From: Glutamicibacter sp. MNS18 | GTDB lineage: Bacteria; Actinomycetota; Actinomycetes; Actinomycetales; Micrococcaceae | DNA: 64,000 bases | Reading direction: 5' to 3' | Assembly (NCBI RefSeq): GCF_026107515.2 | Contig: NZ_JAPCHW010000003.1 | Span: 310,001-374,000, forward strand | Part shown: in pieces, positions 1 through 8,725 of the stretch | Position numbering within the stretch: the stretch's first letter is position 1 | Layout of the letters: the number at the start of each line of letters is the position of its first letter | Translations under genes and position numbers: made by a program | The notes under the pieces: generated by a model | Seen by the model: the letters and a program-made list of their open reading frames with translations, nothing else | Databases searched by the model: none | What the model was told of the DNA's origin: nothing

Positions 1-1022
1 ACCAGGGTGTTATCTCCCCACGGGAACGGGATAACCCATTCCAGCGGCAGGTTGCCCAGGTAGCCGGGCATCAGGCGCAGGGCGCCGTCGACGAAGCCGA
101 TGTACCAGTCCGGCTGGGTACCAGCGGAGACCGGGGAGGGGTCGTACGGTCCGTAGTTCCAGATCGCGTTGATCTGGAAGAAGCCGGAGATGAAGGCCAC
201 GATACCGAAGATGATGAAGAAGAATCCACCGGCCTTGGCAGCGTAGACCGGGCCAACCGGGAAACCGACCACGTTGGTGTTCGTGCGTCCCGGACCTGGG
301 TACTGGGTGTGCTTGTGGGTCACAACCATGAACAGGTGGATCACGATCATCAGGATGATCATGGCCGGGACAATCATGATGTGCAACGAGTAGAGTCTCG
401 GGATCACGTGGATGCCCGGGAATTCGCCACCGAAGAAGAACATCGAGATGTAGGTACCGACGATCGGGATCGCCTTGATCACGCCATCGATGATGCGCAG
501 GCCGTTGCCGGAAAGCAGGTCATCGGGCAGGGAGTAACCGGTGAAGCCGGCAGCCAGGGCCAGGATCAGCAACACGCCGCCGACAACCCAGTTCAGTTCA
601 CGCGGGCGACGGAACGCACCGGTGAAGAACACGCGCAGCATGTGCACGGAAACCGAGGCGACGAACAGCAGGGCCGACCAGTGGTGGACCTGGCGCATGA
701 ACAGGCCGCCACGCACATCAAAGGAGATGTCCATGGTGGACTGCATGGCCACCGACATGCCAATACCCTTCAACGGCACGTAGGAGCCGTTGTAGGTGAC
801 GTGGGTCATCGATGGATCGAAGAAGAAGGTCAGGAAGGTTCCCGACAGCAGCAGCAGCACAAAGGTGTACAGTGCCACTTCACCGAACATGAACGACCAG
901 TGGTCGGGGAAGATCTTGCGACCGAATTCCTTGACCATGGCCGAACCGCCAACGCGGGAATCCACAAAGTTGGCAATGCGTCCGGTGCTGGTCTTCGGGG
1001 TGTATTCAGTGGTGCTCGACAT
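1..1022 (-). CDS. qcrB: Cytochrome bc1 complex cytochrome b subunit (partial, C-terminus outside window)
   Basis: The frame runs from an ATG at 1022 to the left window edge, giving the N-terminal 340 residues of the diheme cytochrome b of the actinobacterial bc1-aa3 supercomplex, which oxidises menaquinol in the plasma membrane. Several hydrophobic helices are visible. The heme histidines sit in paired helices: one carries HHWSALLF followed by SVH, the next pair carries HVIPRLYSLH and ends in VIH. The bc1 PDWY signature lies near the cut end. The start lies two bases beyond the qcrA stop, so the two are translationally close. It is the last visible gene of ctaE-qcrC-qcrA-qcrB. Confidence 0.95.
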   Translation of the reverse strand, partial: MSSTTEYTPKTSTGRIANFVDSRVGGSAMVKEFGRKIFPDHWSFMFGEVALYTFVLLLLSGTFLTFFFDPSMTHVTYNGSYVPLKGIGMSVAMQSTMDISFDVRGGLFMRQVHHWSALLFVASVSVHMLRVFFTGAFRRPRELNWVVGGVLLILALAAGFTGYSLPDDLLSGNGLRIIDGVIKAIPIVGTYISMFFFGGEFPGIHVIPRLYSLHIMIVPAMIILMIVIHLFMVVTHKHTQYPGPGRTNTNVVGFPVGPVYAAKAGGFFFIIFGIVAFISGFFQINAIWNYGPYDPSPVSAGTQPDWYIGFVDGALRLMPGYLGNLPLEWVIPFPWGDNTL

Positions 1023-1024
1023 GA

Positions 1025-2086
1025 TTAACCACGCTCCCAGTAACTTGGGCCAACCGGCTCGTGGAAGTCGCTGCGGGCTACCAGGTAGCCTTCGTCGTCA
1101 ACCATGATTGGCAACTGCGGAAGGGCGTGACCGGCAGGACCGAAGACGACCTTGCACTCCTGGGCCAGGTCGAAGGTCGACTGGTGGCACGGGCAGAGCA
1201 GGTGGTGGGTGTGCTGCTCGTACAGGGCGATCGGGCAACCGACGTGGGTGCAGATCTTGGAGTAGGCGACGATGCCGTCCACATGCCAGTCTTCGCGTCC
1301 CTCGGAGATCTGCATATCGGCCGGGTTCATGCGCATGACCAGGACAACAGCCTTGGCCTTCTCGTTAAGCATGTTCTCGGCTTCGTTCAGGCCCTCGGGG
1401 ATCACGTGGACCGCCGAACCGATCTGGATGTCGGCGGCCTTGATCGGGGTGCCGGATGGGTCGCGGGTCAGGCGGACGCCGGTATCCCACATGGTGTGAC
1501 GCAACTGCTCAACCATTTCGTGTGCGGTCTTGCCGCTGCGTTCCAGGTCGCGGAACATGAAGATCGCTGGGATCGGAGCTACAGCGATGGCTGCAATCAG
1601 CGTGTTGCGGATCAGCGGACGACGCTTGATCCCCGACTCCTCGACGATGGTGTCGATGATTTCCACTGCGTCCTGACGGTCCTCTTCCGTCCGGATTTCG
1701 TGGCGTTCCTCAACGAGCTCATGGTCCGGCATCAGGGTCTTGGCCCAGTGAACGATGCCAACACCGATACCCAACATGGCGAAGGTGGTTCCCAGACCGA
1801 GAACCGCATTCTGTACCCGCAGTTCGGCGAAGGTCATGTCGCCCAGGTGCCCCAGGACGAAGTACGCAACGAAGAACAGCGCGGTGCCGATGATGGAGAT
1901 AATGAATAGCAGCGCTACTTGACGCTCGTGTCGCTTGGCTTGGCGCGGATCGCTGTCGGCGATACGCGGACGGTGCGGTGGTAGACCCGGATCCGGGAAC
2001 CGATCCTGAGCCACATCGTCAGCCTTAGCAACGGTGCCCGAGTCCTCGGGACTGCCGTGACTATGGTTGCCCATGTTGTCTCTCAT
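1025..2086 (-). CDS. qcrA: Ubiquinol/menaquinol-cytochrome c reductase Rieske iron-sulfur subunit
   Basis: This 353-residue protein carries the Rieske 2Fe-2S ligands as CTHVGC (residues 279-284) and CPCH (298-301). It has three predicted membrane helices near residues 57-78, 92-113 and 158-178, the actinobacterial QcrA layout rather than the single-helix form of proteobacteria. It passes electrons from menaquinol to the cytochrome c domains of QcrC. A second in-frame ATG at 2074 is preceded by a better-spaced purine run, so the true protein may be four residues shorter. It sits between qcrC and qcrB. Confidence 0.95.
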   Translation of the reverse strand: MRDNMGNHSHGSPEDSGTVAKADDVAQDRFPDPGLPPHRPRIADSDPRQAKRHERQVALLFIISIIGTALFFVAYFVLGHLGDMTFAELRVQNAVLGLGTTFAMLGIGVGIVHWAKTLMPDHELVEERHEIRTEEDRQDAVEIIDTIVEESGIKRRPLIRNTLIAAIAVAPIPAIFMFRDLERSGKTAHEMVEQLRHTMWDTGVRLTRDPSGTPIKAADIQIGSAVHVIPEGLNEAENMLNEKAKAVVLVMRMNPADMQISEGREDWHVDGIVAYSKICTHVGCPIALYEQHTHHLLCPCHQSTFDLAQECKVVFGPAGHALPQLPIMVDDEGYLVARSDFHEPVGPSYWERG

Positions 2087-2142
2087 CCTTCTCTCAAGAA
2101 TTAATGTACGTAGTGATGGTTACGGCATATGCCGCAGGCGTC

Positions 2143-2934
2143 TTAGGAAGGACGCGCGGTCAACCAAACGGCAAACCCGATGATGATGCCCAGTCCGGCA
2201 GTCCAGACGAACAGGCCTTCAGCCACAGGACCCAAGCCACCCAGTGCCGCGCCACCGGCAGTGCCGTTGGCTTCAATGGTCTTCAGGAAGGTGATCACGT
2301 CACGCTTCTCTTCAGGGGTGATGTTCGAGTCGTTGAACACTGGCATGTTCTGCGGGCCGGTAACCATTGCTTCGTAGATGTGCTTTTCGGAAACACCGTG
2401 CAGGGTCGGGGCGAACTTACCGCGGGTCAGTGCACCACCGGATGCGGCGGCGTTGTGGCACATGGCGCAGTTGACGCGGAAGACGGTACCACCATGGGCT
2501 GCATCGCCCTTGCTGGTATCAAGCCATTCCTCGTCCGGGATGGACGGTCCGGCACCCAGGCTGGCCACGTAGGCAGAGAGCTGGGAGATCTGCTCGTCGT
2601 CGAACTGGACAGGCTTGATCTGTGCCTGTGGTCCCTGCATCTGCATCGGCATACGGCCGGTGCCCACCTGGAAGTCAACCGATGCGGCGCCAACGCCGAT
2701 CAGGGTCGGTCCGGCATCGGAGCCTTCAGCGTTCAGACCGTGGCAGGTCGCGCAGTTCGCAACGAATAGCTTCTGACCCTCCTCAATGTCCGCGGCCGAA
2801 GCGGTCGTGGTGGCCGCCTTTGCTTCATTGATGCTGCCGGCTGCCGCGTACAGACTGCCGGTGACCAGCAGACCGAACAAGAGCAGGGCCACAGCGGCGA
2901 GCGGGTGGCGGCGCTTCTTCGAAAGAGCCTTCAC
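2143..2934 (-). CDS. qcrC: Cytochrome bc1 complex diheme cytochrome c subunit
   Basis: Two c-type heme sites, CATCH (residues 61-65) and CAMCH (156-160), lie in two cytochrome c folds, flanked by an N-terminal signal-anchor and a C-terminal membrane helix (about 239-259). This is the diheme QcrC that replaces soluble cytochrome c in actinobacteria and hands electrons directly to the aa3 oxidase. I chose the GTG at 2934, giving a start like (M)KALSKKRRHP, because a GAGG ribosome site lies 8-9 bases upstream of it. An in-frame GTG at 2949 would add five residues. Confidence 0.93.
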   Translation of the reverse strand: MKALSKKRRHPLAAVALLLFGLLVTGSLYAAAGSINEAKAATTTASAADIEEGQKLFVANCATCHGLNAEGSDAGPTLIGVGAASVDFQVGTGRMPMQMQGPQAQIKPVQFDDEQISQLSAYVASLGAGPSIPDEEWLDTSKGDAAHGGTVFRVNCAMCHNAAASGGALTRGKFAPTLHGVSEKHIYEAMVTGPQNMPVFNDSNITPEEKRDVITFLKTIEANGTAGGAALGGLGPVAEGLFVWTAGLGIIIGFAVWLTARPS

Positions 2935-3010
2935 TTGCTGGTTCCTCACTTATTATCTTGGTGTGGTGTTGCCCTACTTCTGTGGAGGCAACCGAGTTGT
3001 TTTTAGGTGC

Positions 3011-3649
3011 CTACTTCAGGAAGTAGATGATCGCGAAGAGCGCGATCCACACGACGTCAACGAAGTGCCAGTAGTAGGACACGACGATGCCGCCAGTCGC
3101 TTCGAAGTGGCCAAAACGCTTGGCCAGCATCGCGCGGCTGATGATCAGCAGGAACGCAATCAGGCCACCGATCACGTGCAGGCCGTGGAAGCCGGTGGTG
3201 ATGTAGAAGGCCGAGGCGTAGGAGTTCGAGCTCATAGCGACACCCTCGCTAACGAGGATGACGTATTCATATGCCTGCACTGCCACGAAGATCGATCCCA
3301 TGATGAAGGTCAGGACGAACCACTCGATCATTCCCCATGACTTGAAGTTCAGCAGTCCACCGGTACGGCGGGCCTTGAACTCCTCGGCACGGAAAACCCC
3401 GAGCTGGCAGGTGAACGAGCTGGCAACAAGAATCAAGGTGTTGGTCAGCGCGAACGGCACGTTGAGTTTGGCAGTTTCTATCGCCCAGAGCTCTGGCGCC
3501 GCGGCGCGCAGGCTGAAGTACATGGCGAAGAGGGCGGCGAAGAACATGAGCTCGCTGGAGAGCCACACCATCGTTCCCACCGACGCCATGTTGGGGCGGT
3601 TCGGTGCACTTGGCACCGGTGTATTTGGGGCATGAGTCGCAGTTGTCAC
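3011..3649 (-). CDS. ctaE: Cytochrome c oxidase subunit III
   Basis: The 212-residue protein is almost wholly hydrophobic, with five helices and typical COX3 sequence such as [20 protein letters not shown] and the late helix pair around GFHGLHV and SYYWHFVD. It is the accessory membrane subunit of the aa3-type oxidase and heads the ctaE-qcrCAB operon, as is usual in this phylum. The start is a GTG at 3649 with no ribosome site; a CATAAT hexamer ends six bases upstream, so the mRNA is probably leaderless. Confidence 0.95.
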   Translation of the reverse strand: MTTATHAPNTPVPSAPNRPNMASVGTMVWLSSELMFFAALFAMYFSLRAAAPELWAIETAKLNVPFALTNTLILVASSFTCQLGVFRAEEFKARRTGGLLNFKSWGMIEWFVLTFIMGSIFVAVQAYEYVILVSEGVAMSSNSYASAFYITTGFHGLHVIGGLIAFLLIISRAMLAKRFGHFEATGGIVVSYYWHFVDVVWIALFAIIYFLK

Positions 3650-3655
3650 ACTGAC

Positions 3656-3661
3656 ATTATG
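3656..3661 (-). promoter_or_regulatory. -10 hexamer (CATAAT) of leaderless ctaE-qcrCAB promoter
   Basis: CATAAT on the minus strand ends six bases before the ctaE GTG, which puts the expected transcription start at or next to the initiation codon. No Shine-Dalgarno sequence lies between them. No strong -35 is evident. Confidence 0.5.
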
Positions 3662-3769
3662 TCTCTAAAAGCCCCGAAGTTACCAATGCAAACGGCACGT
3701 GACAATGGTTTTTTGCACCACATCCACGCCACATCCCCGGAAACTCGCGGAAGTAACGAAGAAACTGTT

Positions 3770-3784
3770 TCTACAATTTGTAGA
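3770..3784. promoter_or_regulatory. Perfect 7-1-7 inverted repeat between ctaE and trpD
   Basis: TCTACAA and TTGTAGA flank one central T. The element lies in the 288-base divergent spacer, about 120 bases upstream of ctaE and 150 upstream of trpD. Its size and symmetry fit a dimeric regulator site. The regulator is unknown. Confidence 0.35.
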
Positions 3785-3924
3785 GCCGTGTCGCGCGAGT
3801 TGCCGTAACCCGTCGTTTAAGGAACAGGATCATGACCTATTTATTGGCGATTTTGCGCTGATTTCCACGTATTTGATGTGACTCATGCGACGCAACGAAG
3901 TGGCAGGTTCCGTACGGAAATCGC

Positions 3925-3930
3925 TAGGCT
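3925..3930 (+). promoter_or_regulatory. -10 hexamer (TAGGCT) of leaderless trpD promoter
   Basis: TAGGCT ends seven bases before the trpD GTG at 3938. There is no ribosome site in the gap, which supports leaderless initiation and decides the start codon. Confidence 0.5.
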
Positions 3931-3937
3931 TACAACC

Positions 3938-5011
3938 GTGTCAACGACCCAGAATTTCGAAAAGTTCCCCACCTGGCCCGATCTGCTGGCCACCCTCATC
4001 AGCGGCAGGAATCTGCAGCGCGATGACGCGGCATGGGCCATGAACGAGATCATGAGCGGCAATGCCACGGACGTGCAGATCGCCGGCTTCCTGGTGGCTT
4101 TGCGCGCCAAGGGGGAGACCGTGGCGGAACTGACCGGCCTGGTCGACTCCATGGTCGGCAACGCCCGCAGGATCCACATCGAAGGACAAACCCTGGACAT
4201 TGTGGGCACAGGGGGAGACCGGCAGAACACGGTGAACATCTCCACGATGTCCACACTGGTATGTTCCGGCGCCGGGGTGAAGATGGTGAAACACGGAAAC
4301 CGGGCCTCCTCATCCACCTCGGGGTCGGCCGATGTCCTGGAGGCCCTGGGCGTCCACCTGGATGTACCAGTCGAGAAGCTTGTACAGGTCTACGAGGATT
4401 CCGGCATCGCCTTCTGCTTTGCGAACCTCTTCCACCCCTCCATGCGCCACGTCGCCGTCGCCCGCCGCGAACTGCGCATCCCCACGGCCTTCAACTTCCT
4501 GGGCCCACTGACCAACCCGGCCCTTCCCTCCGCCTCGGCCATCGGTTGTTCGGATCTGCGCATGGCCCCGATCATGGCCGGTGTACTGGCCAACCGCGGG
4601 GCCCGGGGCCTGGTTTTCCGCGGAGATGACGGCCTGGATGAAATGACCACCACCACCGCGAACAAGGTCTGGGAAGTACGCGAGGGCAAGGTTGCCGAAT
4701 TCACCTTCGACTGCACCGAAGTGGGCATCGAGCACAGCAGCCTGGAACAGCTACGCGGGGCCGACGCCGTACATAATGCCAGGGTTGTCCACGAGGTCAT
4801 CAACGGAGCAACGGGACCGATCCGGGACACCGTGGTACTCAACGCCGCCGCGGGCATGGTCGCCTATGACGAACAGGCGTCTGGCAGCTTCACCGACCGG
4901 ATCGCCGCAGCCATGAAGCGCGCCGAAAAGTCGATCGATTCCGGTGCCACTGCCGAAGCCCTGCAGCGGTGGGCCGAGGCCAACCAGCGCGCCCACGCAA
5001 GTACACGTTAG
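3938..5011 (+). CDS. trpD: Anthranilate phosphoribosyltransferase
   Basis: The 357-residue enzyme transfers phosphoribose from PRPP to anthranilate, the second committed step of tryptophan synthesis. The PRPP/Mg loop GTGGDRQNT begins at residue 90 and the typical KHGNRASSS segment follows. Length is normal for TrpD. The frame is open further upstream, but the GTG at 3938 follows a -10 box by seven bases and the family N-terminus begins there. It stands alone, away from other trp genes, divergent from ctaE; isolated trpD beside ctaE-qcr is a familiar actinobacterial arrangement. Confidence 0.94.
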   Translation: MSTTQNFEKFPTWPDLLATLISGRNLQRDDAAWAMNEIMSGNATDVQIAGFLVALRAKGETVAELTGLVDSMVGNARRIHIEGQTLDIVGTGGDRQNTVNISTMSTLVCSGAGVKMVKHGNRASSSTSGSADVLEALGVHLDVPVEKLVQVYEDSGIAFCFANLFHPSMRHVAVARRELRIPTAFNFLGPLTNPALPSASAIGCSDLRMAPIMAGVLANRGARGLVFRGDDGLDEMTTTTANKVWEVREGKVAEFTFDCTEVGIEHSSLEQLRGADAVHNARVVHEVINGATGPIRDTVVLNAAAGMVAYDEQASGSFTDRIAAAMKRAEKSIDSGATAEALQRWAEANQRAHASTR

Positions 5012-5043
5012 ACGGCTGGCGCAAGCCGGTCGAAAGACAAACC

Positions 5044-5090
5044 AAAGGCGCCTACTGCAACCGGGTTTCCCCGTACAGTGGGCGCCTTTG
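5044..5090. terminator. Bidirectional terminator between trpD and the convergent RAM-domain gene
   Basis: The arms 5044-5057 and 5076-5089 form a 14-bp stem with one wobble pair. AAA on one side and TTT on the other suit termination from both directions. Confidence 0.8.
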
Positions 5091-5110
5091 TGGTCGCCGG
5101 AGGGCAGGAC

Positions 5111-5392
5111 CTATCCGTCGAGCCCCAGCGAGAAAGCGGCTTCCAGGTCATGGCTGGAATACGCCCGGAAGGCAATGTGCGTCTGCGTCTGGCGCACCCC
5201 TGGTACTTTCGAAAGCTCATTGGGAATCACCGTGGCCAGATCCTCATGGCGGCGCACACGGGCGATCGCGATCAGATCCCAATCACCGGCTACCGAATAG
5301 ACCTCGCTAATCCCTTCGATCTCCGAGATCTGCTGCGCACATTCAGGAATGCTGTCGGTGGCCGTCTGAATCATGACAAATGCGGTAACCAT
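5111..5392 (-). CDS. Stand-alone Lrp/AsnC ligand-binding (RAM) domain protein
   Basis: These 93 residues correspond to the C-terminal RAM half of Lrp/AsnC regulators (start MVTAFVMIQT, then SVAGDWDLIAIARV), with no helix-turn-helix. Such proteins form dimers and higher oligomers through the RAM fold, bind small effectors such as amino acids, and may modulate full-length Lrp proteins. A GAGAGG ribosome site five bases before the ATG supports the start. It converges with trpD across a shared terminator; an amino-acid sensing role is suggested by family, not shown. Confidence 0.85.
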   Translation of the reverse strand: MVTAFVMIQTATDSIPECAQQISEIEGISEVYSVAGDWDLIAIARVRRHEDLATVIPNELSKVPGVRQTQTHIAFRAYSSHDLEAAFSLGLDG

Positions 5393-5564
5393 TAGTGCCT
5401 CTCTCGAAAATCCGGAGGCCTGTTAGAGCCTCGATGCGTTACTTTGAGTCTAATGCAATCGAGCACCGAGACCAGATTTCGAGCGAAACGGGGTGAAGGC
5501 CTGCCGATCGAGCATACAATGCCAATAACTTGTATCAGCCACTACAAGGTTATATGCTTGTTGT

Positions 5565-6149
5565 ATGATCGTGTTAACCATAGACCAACGTCGTTCCCGC
5601 AAGAATGAGGACAAGGTTGAGAACTTGATTCACCGCGCTAATTCTACGGTAGGCCCCGTGCGTCCCTTTCAACGCACCGCCGGCGATGAAGTCCAGGGAA
5701 TCATGGATCATGCAGGTCAGGCCGTACACCTGGCCGTCATGCTGGCCGCATCAGGGGACTGGAGCGTTGGCCTGGGATTCGGTCGGGTGGAAGAACCACT
5801 ACCGGAGGAAACCCGCGCTGGGCGGGGAGCTGCGTTCGAGTATGCTCGGGATGCGGTTGAGCGTGCCAAGCGCGCATCGGGCAGCATTGCGGTCTCGTCC
5901 TCCGGCCCCGAAGCCGAACGCCTGGAAGCCGAACTCCAGTTGACCGCGAGTATCGTTGCCAAGCGTCGCGCCACCTCATGGGAAGCCGGCCTGCTGATGG
6001 ACCAGGGGATGACCCAGACCCAGGTGGCCGAGCAGTTGGGTATTTCCCAACAGGCCGTGTCAATGCGCCTAGCGTCCAGCCTGTGGTTCGAGACCAATAG
6101 GATGATGCTGGAAGCAGCCAAAGCGCTGGACAAGCTGATCGACCCGTAG
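5565..6149 (+). CDS. SatD family protein
   Basis: The 194-residue protein has the SatD-like GDEVQGIM segment near residue 40 and, at the C-terminus, a probable helix-turn-helix (MTQTQVAEQLGISQQAVSMRL, about 153-173). SatD was named in a streptococcal acid-tolerance operon; its biochemical role is not established. A DNA-binding function is inferred from the C-terminal helix-turn-helix. No clear ribosome site precedes the ATG. The next gene begins eight bases after the stop and encodes a membrane protein, so the two probably form one transcript. Confidence 0.75.
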   Translation: MIVLTIDQRRSRKNEDKVENLIHRANSTVGPVRPFQRTAGDEVQGIMDHAGQAVHLAVMLAASGDWSVGLGFGRVEEPLPEETRAGRGAAFEYARDAVERAKRASGSIAVSSSGPEAERLEAELQLTASIVAKRRATSWEAGLLMDQGMTQTQVAEQLGISQQAVSMRLASSLWFETNRMMLEAAKALDKLIDP

Positions 6150-6157
6150 GAGCCGCC

Positions 6158-6700
6158 ATGGATTGGATCGCCTGGAGCCTGCTGTTGCTCTCAACCGCCT
6201 TCGCCGCGACCACGCACCTACTGCGCCCGGCCAAGAAGCCCACACCGGCGAGGGTGCTTCTCACGATCTCGTCACTCGGGCTGGCTATCACGGCCGCCGT
6301 GCTGGCCAGCATCGCCTGGCACCAGGGGAGTGGCGGGAACCTGCCGCTGGTCTTGGTGGTGATTGCCTCGGTCGCCTTCGCCGTGGGCAGCGGCAGCCCC
6401 TATACCGAACTCGTCTTCCACCTCGCGGCCAACCAACAGGCCAAACGGGCTACAACCCCTTCGGCCGAATCACCACTTCGTGGCGGGTTGTGGATCGGCT
6501 TGCTCGAACGCACCGCGATCGTAAGCACCTTGTGGGCCTCATGGCCTGAGGGAATCGCCATCGTCCTGGCCATCAAGGGACTGGGCCGATTCTCTGAACT
6601 GAAAAACCACAAGGCCGCCGAACAGTTCATCCTCGGGACGTTCTCCAGCGCCTTATGCGCCTGTGCCGCCTACGGCATCGGGCTACTGCTGGTGGGCTGA
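6158..6700 (+). CDS. Membrane protein with DUF3307-like C-terminal tail
   Basis: The protein has 180 residues and about five hydrophobic helices. The C-terminal third (GLLERTAIV, then AIKGLGRFSEL, then EQFILGTFSSAL) matches the tail shared by DUF3307 membrane proteins, which often sit beside SatD genes; the N-terminal DUF3307 core is not recognisable. Function is unknown. It follows the SatD-like gene by eight bases and overlaps the convergent DUF3054 gene by 18 bases at their 3' ends. Confidence 0.7.
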   Translation: MDWIAWSLLLLSTAFAATTHLLRPAKKPTPARVLLTISSLGLAITAAVLASIAWHQGSGGNLPLVLVVIASVAFAVGSGSPYTELVFHLAANQQAKRATTPSAESPLRGGLWIGLLERTAIVSTLWASWPEGIAIVLAIKGLGRFSELKNHKAAEQFILGTFSSALCACAAYGIGLLLVG

Positions 6701-7063
6701 GCGGCGCGCGATCAGCCCGGTGACTAGCCGGCGACCAACCAGGAAGAGGCCCAGCACTATTGCGGCCACGATAATGAATGGCACCGCGGCGGTGGCCCCG
6801 AAGCCGATGCGCAAGGCCAGGCCGACAGCGACCGTCCCGAACCAGATCAATAACCCGGTGGGCCAGATCCGATTGATGGTAAACCACGGCCGCGAGATCA
6901 AGACCATAATCAGGTACGCGACCACGAAGGGTGCCGCCGTCTGCACGATTCCCGGCGCCGAAAGGGCATGTTCATGCTCCCGACGACCCAGGATTGCAAA
7001 AATCACGATCAGAACCACATCAACCACGAGCCATACCGGCCACTGGCGCACTTTCACAGTCAT
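6683..7063 (-). CDS. DUF3054 family membrane protein
   Basis: This 126-residue protein has four hydrophobic helices. The pattern DVVLIVIFAILGRREHEH near the N-terminus, then FVVAYLIMVLISRPW and GLLIWFGTVAVGLALR, is characteristic of DUF3054, a small actinobacterial membrane family of unknown function. Its 3' end overlaps the convergent upstream gene by 18 bases, so the two genes may interfere at the RNA level. Confidence 0.85.
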   Translation of the reverse strand: MTVKVRQWPVWLVVDVVLIVIFAILGRREHEHALSAPGIVQTAAPFVVAYLIMVLISRPWFTINRIWPTGLLIWFGTVAVGLALRIGFGATAAVPFIIVAAIVLGLFLVGRRLVTGLIARRSAHQQ

Positions 7064-7174
7064 GGCTCAATCTTAGGCCGATCCACTCGCGGACCGAGGA
7101 CCAGCACCATGTAGGACCCGAGATGTTGCGCAGGTCATACGCCGACGGACAACCCACCTGATGCAGCCAGAAAA

Positions 7175-7217
7175 TTGGCAACGATCGGCAGATCCTCCGG
7201 TAGTCTCATGTTGCCAA
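7175..7217. promoter_or_regulatory. 8-bp inverted repeat bracketing a -10-like TAGTCT before the AlkC-type gene
   Basis: TTGGCAAC at 7175-7182 and GTTGCCAA at 7210-7217 are exact reverse complements separated by 27 bases. TAGTCT at 7201-7206 lies inside and could be a -10. The repeat could be a paired operator or a hairpin at the 5' end of the message. Confidence 0.4.
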
Positions 7218-7221
7218 AGCT

Positions 7222-8367
7222 ATGACCCAGCCATGGAACAGGACAACGCAGATGCCAACAGCGGACGAACTTCTCGGGGACCAGGTGGCGTTGCGCTTAT
7301 TGGAGTCATTGCGTGCCGCAGCCCCAGCCGTGCGGTTCACGACCTTGGAGAATGCCTGCGGGGGACTGACCGGCCAAGCACTACGCGAACGCGTGGATGC
7401 CCTGGCCGATGCGCTTATTGCCGATGTCCCGGGGGAGTTCGACGCCCTGGCGGGACTCGTTTCCACCGCCCGTGACCAGACACCGCAGCTGGATGGCTGG
7501 ATGGTTTGGCCGGTGTCTGTCGCCTTGGCCAAACGGGCCGCCAGCGAGGCTTCACCGCAGGCACTTGACGGAGCCCTGGATCTGCTCGCCTCCTTGACTT
7601 CCCGGCTGAGCTCGGAATTCGCGCTCCGGATTCTCCTGCGCGCCGACCTGCCTAGGGTCTTGTCCACGGCACACGCTTGGGCAGGTTCACCCGATCCGCA
7701 TATCCGCCGCTTGGCCAGCGAGGGTACCCGTCCGTACTTGCCTTGGGCGCTGCGTGTACCGGAACTGACCACTCGTCCAGAGCACACGTTGCCCATCCTG
7801 GACGCCCTGTACAACGATGAATCGGAATACGTACGCCGCTCTGTGGCCAACCACCTGAATGATCTGAGTCGGCATGCACCGGAAGCGGTGCTTCAGGCCG
7901 CGGCCCGGTGGTCGGAAGCGCCCGGAGAATCCACAGCGTGGGTGCTCCGCCACGGACTGCGGACCCTGGTCAAACAGGGTAATGCCCAGGCACTGGCCCT
8001 TCTGGGCTATTCGGGGACCGATCTCGTGGTCGAAGATTTTGAGGTACTCTCCGTTGACGTCACTTTCCCGGGAACCTTGGGTTTTTCCGCACGGATCCGC
8101 AATGACGGGATGGAGACGGCCCGCATCGCCCTGGACTACGTGCTTTACCATCTACGCGCCAACGGAACGCAATCGCCGAAGACCTTCAAACTCACGTCCA
8201 GGACCTTGGCACCCGGCCAGGAAATACAGGTGTCCCGCGAGCACAAGTTCCGTGAGATCACCACCCGCCGCTACTACAACGGCGTCCATGCCGTGGCGCT
8301 CCAAGTTAACGGCCTCCAGACCCAGCCCGTCCCTTTCCGACTGAGTGGAGTGACCCATGAGAAATAG
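7222..8367 (+). CDS. DNA alkylation repair protein, AlkC-like HEAT-repeat glycosylase
   Basis: The 381-residue protein has a central HEAT-like repeat region with the conserved segment HIRRLASEGTRPYLPWALRV (about residues 160-179) and DESEYVRRSVANHLNDLS, typical of the AlkC/AlkD superfamily that removes N3- and N7-alkylated bases. The C-terminal 110 residues (VDVTFPGTLGFSARIRN onward) look like the Ig-like domain found in many AlkC proteins. The ATG at 7252 is an alternative start with weak AGGAC upstream. It appears to be monocistronic. Confidence 0.82.
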   Translation: MTQPWNRTTQMPTADELLGDQVALRLLESLRAAAPAVRFTTLENACGGLTGQALRERVDALADALIADVPGEFDALAGLVSTARDQTPQLDGWMVWPVSVALAKRAASEASPQALDGALDLLASLTSRLSSEFALRILLRADLPRVLSTAHAWAGSPDPHIRRLASEGTRPYLPWALRVPELTTRPEHTLPILDALYNDESEYVRRSVANHLNDLSRHAPEAVLQAAARWSEAPGESTAWVLRHGLRTLVKQGNAQALALLGYSGTDLVVEDFEVLSVDVTFPGTLGFSARIRNDGMETARIALDYVLYHLRANGTQSPKTFKLTSRTLAPGQEIQVSREHKFREITTRRYYNGVHAVALQVNGLQTQPVPFRLSGVTHEK

Positions 8368-8471
8368 CTGCACGTTGCACGATGTCCGTTCTGACGTGCT
8401 GGGGGAGTAGCTGGAACCTACTCACCGCATCCAGTTTCCGGCCAACGATCCGAAGCTTCCGGACACTCCCA

Positions 8472-8477
8472 TAAGAT
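8472..8477 (+). promoter_or_regulatory. -10 hexamer (TAAGAT) of leaderless small membrane protein gene
   Basis: TAAGAT ends seven bases before the ATG at 8485 with no ribosome site between, fitting a leaderless message. Confidence 0.4.
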
Positions 8478-8484
8478 AGGCGTC

Positions 8485-8688
8485 ATGACGCTGACCAAAA
8501 GTGCCCTGCTTTACCTGTCGATATCCTTGGTGTTGATCGTTGCCGGGGTCGTGGTTGTCTCTACAACGACGTTGGGGCTCCTTGGATGGGTCCTTATCGG
8601 CGGAGGGCTCGTCTTGCTGATATTCGCCGTGACCAGGCCCCGAAGGGATTCCTTCGCGGCTTACCGGTCCGATTCACGCGGTGGATGA
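8485..8688 (+). CDS. Small two-helix membrane protein, function unknown
   Basis: The 67 residues comprise two hydrophobic helices (about 7-25 and 31-48) joined by a short TTTLG turn, followed by a basic, arginine-rich tail ending SRGG. This is the layout of many short actinobacterial membrane proteins of unknown role. Coding status is supported by the hydrophobic pattern and by the -10 box seven bases upstream. I recognise no family. Confidence 0.55.
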   Translation: MTLTKSALLYLSISLVLIVAGVVVVSTTTLGLLGWVLIGGGLVLLIFAVTRPRRDSFAAYRSDSRGG

Positions 8689-8725
8689 TCCAGCTGCTTC
8701 GGTTGGCTAACGGCCCAAGGCCTTT

